A stretch of 64,000 bases of DNA from Berberis thunbergii. Its lineage: Eukaryota; Streptophyta; Magnoliopsida; Ranunculales; Berberidaceae. The stretch's first letter is position 1. The number at the start of each line of letters is the position of its first letter. Below the pieces are notes generated by a model. That model did no database searches, was not told where the DNA came from, and saw nothing but the letters and a program-made list of their open reading frames with translations. A program made the translations under genes and the position numbers. The stretch lies in assembly GCA_003290165.1 (NCBI GenBank), contig QNQO01000547.1, forward strand, positions 310,001 through 374,000, given 5' to 3'. This document shows, piece by piece, positions 31,813-41,700 of the stretch.

Positions 31813-34800
31813 GATTTCCTCTATCACTTTGCAGTGTGGCAGGAAGATATCTGATTCAAGGGAAATTCTCAGTGAAGCCAATAGGTTTTTCCATAAACTC
31901 CTTTCTTCTCAGGATGCTCAAGGAGTTGATACTGATTTATTGGCATGTATTCCTTTGGTTGTTTTGGTTTTGGAGTGTGACTGTATAGTTGCAAGTCCGT
32001 CTTTGGAGGAAGTAAAAACTGCTACCTTCGACATTCCGAGGAATAGCGCGCCAGGTTCAGATGGGTTGACAGCGGGTTTCTTCCATTCTTGCTGGGAGAT
32101 TGTTGGTGTTGATATTTGGAAAGCGGCTATTCAATTCTTTGAAGGTGAAGCCTTGCCTTCGGCTTTCTAAGCAAATTTTATCGCTCTGCTGCCTAAGGCG
32201 GACTCGCCAAGTGCTTTCTCTGACTTCCGTCCTATTAGTCTTTGCAATGCCATTTACAAAATTTTCAGTAAAATTCTTTGCAATAGGTTAGCCTTACTGC
32301 TTTTAGGTATGATAGGCCAAGAACAGGGAGCCTTTGTCAGAGGTAGGTCCATTGTGGAAAACATTGGTTTGGCTTAGGAAATGGTGTGTGACATTCATAA
32401 AAATGTCACAGGCGGTAATGTTGTTCTTAAAATTGATATGGAAAAAGCATATGACAGGTTGGAGTGGCCTTTCCTTTTAGCTGTGCTTAAAAAATTTGGT
32501 TTTTCGAATAGAGTCTGTCATCTGGTTTCCAACTGTATTGCTCATTGTGGGTTCTCGGTGTTGTTGCAAGGAGTCTATAATGGCTATTTTAAGTCATCCA
32601 GAGGATTGAGACAAGGGGATCCTCTTTTTTCGCTGTTATTTGTTATAGCCTCAAAGGTTCTAAGTCGAGGATTATTGGTTGTTTTTGCAAGAGGTGACAT
32701 ATGTTATTATTATACGCCTAGATATTGTCGGCCGTTAACACATCTTTTGTACGCAGACGACACCCTTATTTTTTAAAATGGGAGAAAGTCTTCCATTATA
32801 GGGTATATCAGGTTTTTGGAAAAATATGCGCATATTTCAGGCCAAAAAATTAATGCAGCTAAAAGTTCTTTCATAGTAGAGGAAAATGCAGCAGTGGAAT
32901 GTGTGGTGGAGATTAAGACATATACAGATTTCCAATATACAGGATCTCCATTGAATTATTTGGGAGTGTCTATTTCAGGGAAGATGTATGATTGTTTACT
33001 TTGATGAGTTGGTTAATAAAATCCAAAGGCATATCAGTGGTTGGAAGGAAAAACTTTTATCCCCAGGTGGAAGATTGACTTTGATCAAGCATGTTTTGAG
33101 CTATATTCCAGTCTATAAATTAAGCGCCATGTGTGTTCCTAATAAAGTAATCTCTAGAATTCATAAATTAATGGCGGACTTCTTTTGGGGCGATTATGAA
33201 GGTAAATCAAAAAAGAAATGGATCTCTTGGGAAAACATTTGTTTCCCTAAGGGTGAAGGTGGATTGGGAGTTAGGAACATTTTTACTGTCACTAAGGCCT
33301 TTCGCTTGAAAGTTCTTTGGAGTTTGTTAAATTCTGATTCTTTGTGGGCAAATTACATGAGATGTAAATATTGGAAGGACGGGGTTCCAGTTTCCTATCT
33401 GTTAGAGAGGAATAGTGTTTCACCTTTTATGAAGGAGATTATGAAATATAAAGGAGTTCTTGTTGGCAACTGTCTTTGGCGCATTGGTTGTGAAAATTTG
33501 AGTTTCTTTGCTTCGAACTGGAACTCTTCGATAGTGTTATTAAGAGCGGATGGATTGGAGACTCGGGATTTGTCCCACGATAGCAGAGGTTCGAAGTGGA
33601 GATTTTGAGCTTGTTAGTTCTGAGGTGAGACCGTTGGCGAAAGCTCTATTTGATGGTAGAATTCAGGGGAGCGAGCGGGATAAGGATTCTTGTATTTGGA
33701 CCCTGATTCCGGATGGCCTTTTTAGTTCTCATTCGGCATATGAGTTTCTTGGTGACAAAAAAGGTAGAAATGTGTTGTTTGACAAAATCTGGTTGTCCAT
33801 TTTGCCTTCTAAATTTCAGCTTTTGTTTGGAAGATACTATTAAGAGGCGTTCCAGTTGACGGGGAACTACACAGATGTGGGGTCATTCTTGCATCAAAAT
33901 GTTGTTGTTGTGTTTCTCCAAGTGTGGAAACTCTTAATCATCTATTCCTTGAAGGTGGGTTGGCTAGAGGGGTTTGGAGTCATTTTGAAGCCATTTTTGA
34001 TATTCATATTAGGAGGCCGACGGAAATCACCACAATCTTGAGAGTTTGGTTTGGGAGATCGAATAAGAAATCTCAAGTCGGTTTGCTCTACTTCTTAACA
34101 CCCATGTTCATCATTTGAGAAATTTGGAAACAACGATGTCGGGGTGTTTTTGATAATGGAAAGCCTAATGTGGTTACAGTAATTCTGTTTGTCAAGATGA
34201 GCACTCGTTTGGCGAACTCCTTTCTTACTCCTAAGCGGGTGAATGATAACAAGAACTCCCTTTTAGCCTTTGGTCTGCCTATTTTTACTGTGGTTACGAA
34301 GGGCAATAGAGTGGTTTATTGGCATGCTCCCCCGGAGGGTTTGGTGTCACTTAATGTTGATGGGTCGTCGAGGCAAAACAAGGCGACAGCTGGCATTATT
34401 ATCAGGAATAGTTTGGGCGATTGTATGATGTCAAAACAAGCAGTTCTTGGTAAAGGTTCCAATAATTTTGCGGAGGTTCGAGCAGTTATGGTGGGGCTCC
34501 AGTTGTGTAACATGCAGAAATTTTCAAATGTGTGCATTCAATCGGATTCTAAAATTGTGAACAGTTGGTTCTATGAGGATTTTAAAATCTCGTGGCACTT
34601 GGAAAATGAATGGCGGGAGATCAAGAGTTTGGCTTCTCATATGGAAGTTAGTTGTGTTCACATTTCAGGGAAGCAAATGCGATAGCAGACGCTTTGGCGA
34701 ATAGAGCTCAGAAGGAGGGTGTTAGTCGTATTTTTTATGATGCGAATCTCCCACGCAGGATTGCTGGCCTGGTCCATTTGGAAAAGGTTCATACCGCGTA
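30657..34800 (+). pseudogene. L1 ORF2 of the plus-strand LINE: endonuclease, reverse transcriptase, zf-RVT, RNase H; degenerate
   Basis: Endonuclease begins at about 30666 (NIMFWNARGVSNRATK) and shifts frame near 31000 (MVGGDFNAI, RIWARLDRVFVN, FSDHAPI). A run of about 30 A at 31780-31809 shifts the frame between endonuclease and reverse transcriptase. Reverse transcriptase: NSAPGSDGLTAGFF, a stop near 32168, DFRPISLCNAIYKIFSKIL, a stop at about 32378, LKIDMEKAYDRLEW, GLRQGDPLFSLLF, then LLYADDTLIF at about 32742-32775 and another stop. The thumb and connection part runs to about 33608. The zinc-binding region is around 33640-33960. RNase H is at about 34320-34790 (VSLNVDGSSRQNK, catalytic Asp kept). 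Domain order and length are those of plant RNase H-bearing L1 elements. Confidence 0.87.
31780..31809 (+). repeat. A-tract inside L1 ORF2
   Basis: About 30 consecutive A lie between endonuclease and reverse transcriptase. It replaces codons and changes the frame, and is probably a slippage expansion of a lysine-rich stretch. Confidence 0.9.
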
Positions 34801-34956
34801 GTGTTCCTAAATGAGAGGTGATTATTTATCTGTGGTTGTTTCTTTTCTAGTGTTGTTTGCTTGGTTTTTAATACGGGTAAAGTTGTAATGTACTCCCGTT
34901 TAGTTTGTAAATCTTTTTTTTTATAAGTAATAAAGGTCTGGCATCCCATAGTTGCC

Positions 34957-34993
34957 CCTCCCCACCGGAGGTTTAATTTTTTTTTTTTTTTTT
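34957..34993 (+). repeat. 3' terminal hairpin and T-run of the plus-strand L1
   Basis: CCTCCCCACCGGAGG can form a 5-bp stem and is followed by TTTAA and a T-run to 34993. The MITE half resumes directly after it. The tail on the sense strand is T, not A. Confidence 0.7.
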
Positions 34994-35123
34994 AAATGAT
35001 ACTATTCATGGTGATTCAATTATGGTATCACTTTATTTGTGAAACTGGTTAGTGAATTGTTACAGCACAAATATGTCAATAGTGATATTTTTTTTATTAC
35101 AAATATGTCAATTATGTGTAGTA
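34994..35123. mobile_element. Right part of the CACTA-like MITE split by L1
   Basis: ATGATACTATTCATGGTGAT and the end ATGTGTAGTA match the second half of the MITE at 36589-36896. TTT after the end (35124-35126) matches TTT before the left end (28168-28170), the expected 3-bp target duplication. Confidence 0.72.
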
Positions 35124-35186
35124 TTTAGTTAATCACTTAAGTGTATGTGTAACAAAAACGAGAAGAAAAAAAAGAGAAGAATTCTA

Positions 35187-35502
35187 ATGAAGGGTAAGGT
35201 AAATAACTTATTCAAAGTATGGATGACAGTTTATGCATCTCTAACCTTTTGCTACTTCATCAGAAACATCCCACAATGTAAGATCAGGCTCATTTCTCTC
35301 CTCCCCATAATCTCCATATTCACTCTCCCCCCACTAAATCTCTCATCAGTTAATCTTAGTACAATCACAGCCAACTTCATCACTCGGCTTGCAAATTTCA
35401 AGCTTCTTCTCCTTGCCTTCAGTCAGGGTCATCAATCATCCAACACATCCATCTCTCATTCATTTCATCACCACTGCCACTCTCCCAATCAAATTTCAAG
35501 CT
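35187..35502 (+). pseudogene. Truncated wax-synthase pseudogene, plus strand
   Basis: ATG at 35187. The first 90 or so residues align with the intact gene at 17735 (LFKVWMTVYASLTFCYF, IRLISLLPIISIF, LANFKLLLLAFSQG). A 2-bp deletion near 35455 then shifts the frame, so the ISLIHFI block reads as HSFHHHCHSP. Similarity ends at about 35502, where a LINE fragment begins. Residues from about 106 on, with the DFWGRRW block and the catalytic His, are missing. Confidence 0.85.
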
Positions 35503-36237
35503 TCTTAGAAGGTTCCTATGGTCTGTAAAACATGTGCCTACTAAGAAAGCAATGTTAAGTTGGAGTACTAGATGCCATCCTTATAAAGAGGGAGGCCTGG
35601 GAGTTTGAAGTATTGAAGTAAGCAATGAGGTTGTGTGCATGAGGCAGATCTGGCAACTGAATTACAGACAAGATTTCATTGTGGGTTGGATGGGTGAAGT
35701 ATCATCTTATAAAATATAGAGATTTCTGGCTAATGAACTCACCAACAGAAGCTTCATGATGCTGGCGTAGCATCTTTGAGAGTAGATCAAAATCCTCGCA
35801 CCTTGTCCTCTATTCTATAGGTAATGGTGAGAAAATCAGGGTGGAAAGATCCTTGGCACTCTCTTGGCATACTTGTTGACAAATTTCCTCAAGAATTGAA
35901 ATACAATTCCTTACTCCATAAGTATGCAAAAGTTGGAGCTCTTTAAGAAATGGTGTTTGGCATGTCCCACAACACATTGAATCTTCAATATCAGAGATTG
36001 CAAGCTATTTGAGAGATGAAGTGGATTGCAGCCAAAGGAAAAGAGTTACCATGGGACCTCAGGCACCTAGTGGCAGGAATCAGGAAGCAGTTTGGTTCAT
36101 TGGAAGACAAGATTGAACATCAGTTCCACGAGATAGTATAGGAAAGAATATTTGAGAATGTAATATCTTCAATTCATTTTATAAGCTTGGTTATCCTAAA
36201 TAAACCCCAGCTCAATTTCCCAAAAAAAAAAAAAAAA
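35503..36237 (+). mobile_element. 5'-truncated LINE fragment with poly(A) tail
   Basis: The conceptual product in shifting frames resembles the part of L1 ORF2 after reverse transcriptase: LRRFLWS, HPYKEGGLGV, MRQIWQLNYRQDF, then the trace of GNGEKIRLWKDPWHSLG and KYAKVGAL at about 35820-35945. It ends in a run of about 16 A (36221-36236). The domain order and A-tail show plus orientation. It lies between two wax-synthase pseudogenes. Confidence 0.75.
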
Positions 36238-37029
36238 GATAGGCCAAGAAGTTGTGGTGCATGTATGGTCTATACTAGTAAACAATACTTGTAAACATGA
36301 AGAACCATGGCAAGTAGTAAGACTTTGATGGAATAATTGAAAGGTGACTTCAGGCCATTTTAATGTTCTGGTCATTTTGGGGTGTTTGGACAGATGGGTT
36401 GTCTTTGACTTTGATTGGGAGAGTAGCAATGGAGATGAAATGAATGAGAGGCATGGATGGTTTGGATGATAGAGGACCTTGATTGAATGCAAAGAGAAGA
36501 AGCTTGAAATTTGCAAGCCAAGTGATGAACAAGGTTGTGATGCCATTACAATGCATTGAGAGGAGACTCAATGGGAGAAGAGTGAAAACACTACACCAAA
36601 TTGGCACTTTTGTAACATCTCTCAAAGCAGTATCGCTTTTTAGATGTTACAATTCACCAAACAATTTTAAATCAAAATTAAATTTAGTCAAAAATGAAAA
36701 ACAGTAACACAAAAAAAATGATACAATAAGTTGGATCACCATGAATAATATCACTTTTATAATGATACTCTTCATGGTGATACTATTATTGTATCATTTT
36801 GTTTGTGAAAATGTGTAAAGTTGTTAGGTAAATTGTTACACTTCAAAAGTGATACTGTTTTAGAGGGTGTTACAAAAATGCCAATATGATGTAGTGAAAG
36901 GGTGATTGGGAATAAGAGACATGAGTCTATATTAGCTTTTTTGGATCATTGAATGAAGAAGTAACAAAAGGTTAGAGATGCATAGACTCTGATTCATACT
37001 TTGAACAAGTTTTTGATTTCAGTCTCCAT
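36238..37029 (-). pseudogene. Truncated wax-synthase pseudogene, minus strand, split by a MITE
   Basis: ATG at 37029. The N-terminus follows the intact gene (ETEIKNLFKV, VYASLTFCYFF), with an early stop in place of Trp 12 and another stop near residue 28. A CACTA-like MITE at 36896-36589 then interrupts it. After it, NGITTLFITWLANFKLLLFA, FNQGPLSSKPSMPLIHFIS and ATLPIKVKDNPSVQTPQ match residues 59-115 of the intact gene. A deletion and frameshift follow, and GLKSPFNYSIKVLLLA is still readable in another frame. Similarity ends at the LINE A-tail near 36238. The catalytic half is missing. Confidence 0.87.
36589..36896. mobile_element. CACTA-like MITE (308 bp) inside a wax-synthase pseudogene
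   Basis: Left end CACTACACCAAATTGGCACT, right end TGCCAATATGATGTAGTG, terminal inverted repeats of about 17 bp. AAA lies on both sides, fitting a 3-bp target duplication. The interior has mirrored GTGATAC/GTATCA motifs around 36740-36800 and can fold on itself. It has no coding capacity. Confidence 0.88.
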
Positions 37030-37521
37030 TGTTACTTCTCTTCCATCCTTCTTGTAAAAACATGCCTTTAAAGGGGTCTAATAGTTCAAGTGATAGTTTA
37101 GATGGATGAATTTACTACTACCCATATCATGAAATAAGTATTGTGACTTCGACCACATGTAGATACAGAATATTGTTGATTTTATTTTTAATGTAACAGC
37201 TATAAATAATATTTTCTCATTTTTACCTAAAAATATTATGGAAGTAGAATTACAAATGGTATCAGGGCGAGAAATGTAGACAGAACTTCAATAATTACTG
37301 TATAATTGTGAATCTCTGCTCAAGTATCAGCAATGTTTTTTTCGTTCACAATATCAATGTTAAAAGTTTGTGTGAATCCTACAGAACATCCAGTTACTGG
37401 CTACTCAATTAATAGTGAACTTCTTCAGTAACCTCTACGTACAATCAGTCACAAACCACTTAATCGCAGAGATGATCCACAAAAAGTTTTCACCCACTTC
37501 ATGAATCAGGGTTATGAAAAG
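37030..37521. other. Spacer between the wax-synthase pseudogene and the EDM2-like gene
   Basis: AT-rich sequence with no supported gene. It should include the 3' untranslated region and polyadenylation site of the minus-strand EDM2-like gene near 37300-37521. Confidence 0.5.
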
Positions 37522-38779
37522 CTAGAAAGGGCGAGACGAGCCAGAACCGTAGCCTGAGGGGTTGGGATAGAAGCTGGACCCAGGTGTGTACTGCGAGCCA
37601 AGGGGATCATACATTCCACTTCCAGTTATCTGTGAGGGATCAAATCCTAAAGCACCCATCCTGGTATGGTTCAGTTCATCGAGACGCGGTGCATACCTTG
37701 CAGATGCAGTCATCCCATTGAAGGATGACCTCGCTCCTGGATCTGGAAGTCTGTAAGAAGAAGATAGAGAACCCAGTCTGCCATATCCAATATCTTGACC
37801 GAGGAGATGTCCTGTTTGAGATGCAGAATCTCGTCCTTGTTCTCCATAAGGGTGAGGAATTTGCCGCACATCTGGCTCTCCTCTATACTCGTTCAGAGTG
37901 CTATAAGGATTCTGACCATATCCATCAACACCCCTTATGCCATAATCTTGACTGTGATTTGCATCTGTTGTTGACCATCTACCGTTCTCGGCCAGAAACG
38001 AGTTCCCCGCATTCATTGTGTACCCCTTTATGATTTCATCCATATTGGCTGAAGGAATGCTCATCCCACTACCTCCATATCCTGCTCTGTAATCAGAACC
38101 AAGAACGTTGGACTGCAAGGATCGGATACCGTCTTCACTAGCTGCCCTCTGCATCACTAGCTGCCCTCTGCATAGATGTCCTGCGACCTTCAGATGGTTG
38201 ACACTCCACTGAATGTTTTGGATCTGTCCAGTTAGAGGAAGACATGCGAAGAGGTTTATCTACCAAGGCCTTCTTCCGAAATTGCTTTAGTTTCTCTTGC
38301 CTCTCTTTGTTGTTCTTACGAGCTCTTTTCTTATTGCTGTTGCTACCATATTTGCTGTGGTCATCTTTGCTTTTATCATATCCTTTTCCACTTTGTTGAC
38401 CACTGTGACTGTGTTTAGTATGAGAGCTTTTGGCCTGGGCTCTTGGTGTTCTAGCTTCAGCTTCTTCCACTATCACTTTGGAGCTTCTATCAGGAAGATT
38501 ACTCATTTGACTGGAGATCTCACCATACTTATTTGCATCCCTGGGGTATTCATGAATAGGAGATATATCCATAGGATGGTCCGACAGTTGCGCTTTGTCA
38601 TGGATTTCTGCAGTTTGGGCTTCTTTCTTATATGTGGATACATGGCCCTGTTTCTGTGCTGTGACCTTGTGTTTAGCAGTCCAATCGGAGCGACTCCAAA
38701 GAGAGAGTAGTGGCGCTTGAACGTTCCATTGCTCCATCTGATTATCATAGGCGTCAACAGATCCAGGGAGATAGAAAGA
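37522..38779 (-). CDS. EDM2: EDM2-like last exon with a frameshifting 19-bp duplication
   Basis: Starts [20 protein letters not shown] after acceptor CTTTCCAG. The frame is open for 213 codons to TGA at 38138, passing a Lys/Ser-rich, probably nuclear-targeting region ([20 protein letters not shown]). The family C-terminus, Gly/Tyr/Ser-rich and ending [11 protein letters not shown] at 37525, is in another frame from 38154 down. The exon is 1258 bp; without one copy of the 19-bp duplication it is 1239 bp, or 413 codons with the stop. The break is therefore due only to the duplication. Confidence 0.88.
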
Positions 38780-41700
38780 CTGGAAAGAAGATGCAAAATC
38801 AGTCAAATAGAGCTTAAATCTTTCTAACAATGTTAAATTGAATGAAAATAAAATAATATTTCTGACAAATTTCAGTAAATACCTTTCCAGAAAGCCTTTC
38901 ACTATCCTCCCACACCAGATCATATGGAGATTTCTTTTTATCTAGTCTAGAAAAGCAATGATAATGAGACCATTACAGTTAAGAAAAGTGAGTGAGGTGC
39001 AGTTGCAAAATATTACCTTTGTGTTTCCAGAGGAACAATGAGTATGATAAGCTTTGGCTTAAACTCAAGAGCCTTGTTGATGAACTTGTTTGCTAGAGCT
39101 GCTTGAACCCCAAAAGGAGGGTTAAGTCCCATGATCTGAACAAGAAGAAGCAGTAACAGAAAGATATGGTGAATCATTTATCTAATTGCCACACTAGCAA
39201 GGAGTCATATTCTATCTCACTAAATTGTTATTTTTTTATTTCTTACCAAGTTGGAACCAGTTGGCAGTTCATGTGGACTGAGAGTCATCCAATCTCTTTG
39301 CTCATAGCTAAAATCATTCTGGAGGGTAGCATCCAAAACATTAATTGGTACAGTAGAATATAAAAATACAGTGACCTTTGTAAAATAAATAAATAAACAC
39401 AAAACGCTAAACTCTACCGACATCCATATCTTAAAGTTGACGCCTACTTAATGGAAAGAACTTTTCAAATACTGCTTTGTGTGAAACTAAACTAAACTTC
39501 CATGGATGCAAAGCAGCCAATACAATGATCAAATAACGGCTCGGCAAACAACCAAAATCAAATAATTATGAGTTGTTTAAAGATGTTAATGAAATTTCAC
39601 AAAAACAGAAATATTTTCTGGAACAAACAAGGCACCAGATAACCACAAATCTGAGTTAAGTATCACAAGTAATGAAACACCTAAGACCATTGTCACAGAG
39701 AACGAAATTGGACAACTGGAATGTGAGGGCACATAAAAACAGATCTTAATTAGACAACTCACATCATACTAGGTAGTGATACTCTGTAGTTTCGGGCGAC
39801 GCCTAGGCTAATAACAAACATAAAAAAAAGGCAACAATCCAATGTACAAAATAATCAATAAATAAAAAATAAAAATAAATAAATAAACATTTGTCTTCAA
39901 AGGCAAGAAAGAGCCTAGGGGAGGCGGTAAGGGTCTCATACTCCCGCCTAGGATGCTAGGCTCCCAGGCCAAAGTTGTTGCCTCGCCTCGCCTAACACCC
40001 AGGATAACATAATCATCAGACCCCTTGCATGAGAGTAAGTTGTTGCCAAGGCATAATGATGTCAGATTCACATACTTGATTACTCTAGTCTAGGAAGCCT
40101 CAGTTATAAGCCATGTTTCCACCAAGTGTCTTGCAAAGTTAACAAATTGGTGTTTTCATGCATCAGAAACCTGTTAATAGTATATAAAGTACTTCTATGT
40201 TACGATCATTTACTTAATCTAACTAGACCCTTAACGTTTAACCAGTAGTTTTCTAGCTTCTTTCATAACTTGACATAGAAGTCTAAATTGGAACGTGCGT
40301 GTGGATCACAAACTGACTATGTTTGCTACTTGTTTATTATCTACTCATTTGTTGTTGTTGTTTCAAAATGGTTTCCCAAGTACGATTAAAAGTAAAACAA
40401 TTAGCCCAAGAACCTTGTCACTAAAACCCCAATAACTCTGCCGAGTCGAGGATAAAACATTTTATGCATAACTTGGACTCCTCCATTGCCTCGTCAACAA
40501 AAATTCTTGTGACTTCGATCTTTTGAAGAGACCAACGCACACATGCATAATGACCTTCCACACAAGTCTCCATCCACAAGTTACCAAGCTTCCAAACTGA
40601 GCCCAGTATGCTATGACCGAAACTAAGCTAAACCTTGCTACGAAGAAGTTAGTTATACCATGCACAACCTCCATCAACAGATATCCCCCAACAATAAGGA
40701 TGCCTCTAGCCGAAAGAAGTTTCCACGCACATTGCCACATGAATAAGCACATTCGAGGGGGAATCAGTTTCATCCACAATCGTGGATGGAAAGCTATGTT
40801 TTGCTCAATTTGGGATTTTATTATCTATCAATTTGGTGAAGACATATATGACAGAACCTCTCATTCTCATCACATGTCCACTCCATCTATCATTATCTTC
40901 CCTAGGAGAAAATCATATCAATTAAAACTCATTCTCTCTTCCCTATCAAACAAATTCCTCTTAAGTGGTGAATGTACCACACCCACTCGTCATCCCCTCG
41001 CGCCAAACTCCAAAATTTCCCATACTTTAAATGACACCAAATATAGACTAAGAATGAGGCCTAGTACCAACCCAAGTATCGTGCCAAAAGTCAGTACCGT
41101 CCCCTTACCCACTTTTAAACAATCCTTGCATGGATTTGTTGGCGCTGTTTCCCCACAAGTTTATCCCATATGGCCTGCAAGGCTGATTGGGAAGCCACCT
41201 ACCATCCTCCACCTTATACTTTGTCGCAATAACTCTCTTGCATAGGTCCATATATTCCTTTTCAAACCAATACAACCACTTACCAAAAAGGGCTTGGCTC
41301 GTCATCTTGAAAGGCCTAATCTCTAGGCATCCCATCTCTTTTGAAGTGTACACCACCACTTGAGAGCATGAAAACAATTGGTTTTTAGCTCCATGGCACA
41401 AAAAAGTTTCTCACAATAGTTTGCAACTTCTTTGCCACGCCTTCCAGGAAATGCAAATGCATCAAAGACATGTAGTAGATTGGCACGTTAGCAAGAAGGC
41501 TATTTATCAAAGTTAACAATCCTCATTTTGAAAAAAAAATGTTTACTTTTCCAAATAGCTAATTTCTTCTTGAGAGCTTCAGTAACCTGGTTCCATAATA
41601 CCTTACTCTCCAATAGAAGCGGTAATGTCAAGTAGGTCGCAGGTGAAGATTTCACCCCACACCCAAACACTTGGGATGCCTCATGAGGAATGTTCCCCTC

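Larger units (their letters stand above)
28351..34993 (+). mobile_element. L1-type LINE inserted in a CACTA-like MITE
   Basis: About 6.6 kb. ORF1 starts at 28362, ORF2 covers about 30657-34800, and a 3' untranslated region ends in a hairpin and a T-run. The two MITE halves meet at GCACGATAC (28342-28350) and AAATGATAC (34994-35002), which look like a decayed target duplication. The 5' end is only about 11 bp before the first ATG, so the copy seems close to full length. Frameshifts and stops make it inactive. Confidence 0.88.

Noticed and set aside
38297..38710. 137-codon hydrophobic plus-strand frame
   Set aside because: Antisense of the EDM2-like last exon, which has clear family motifs and splice sites.
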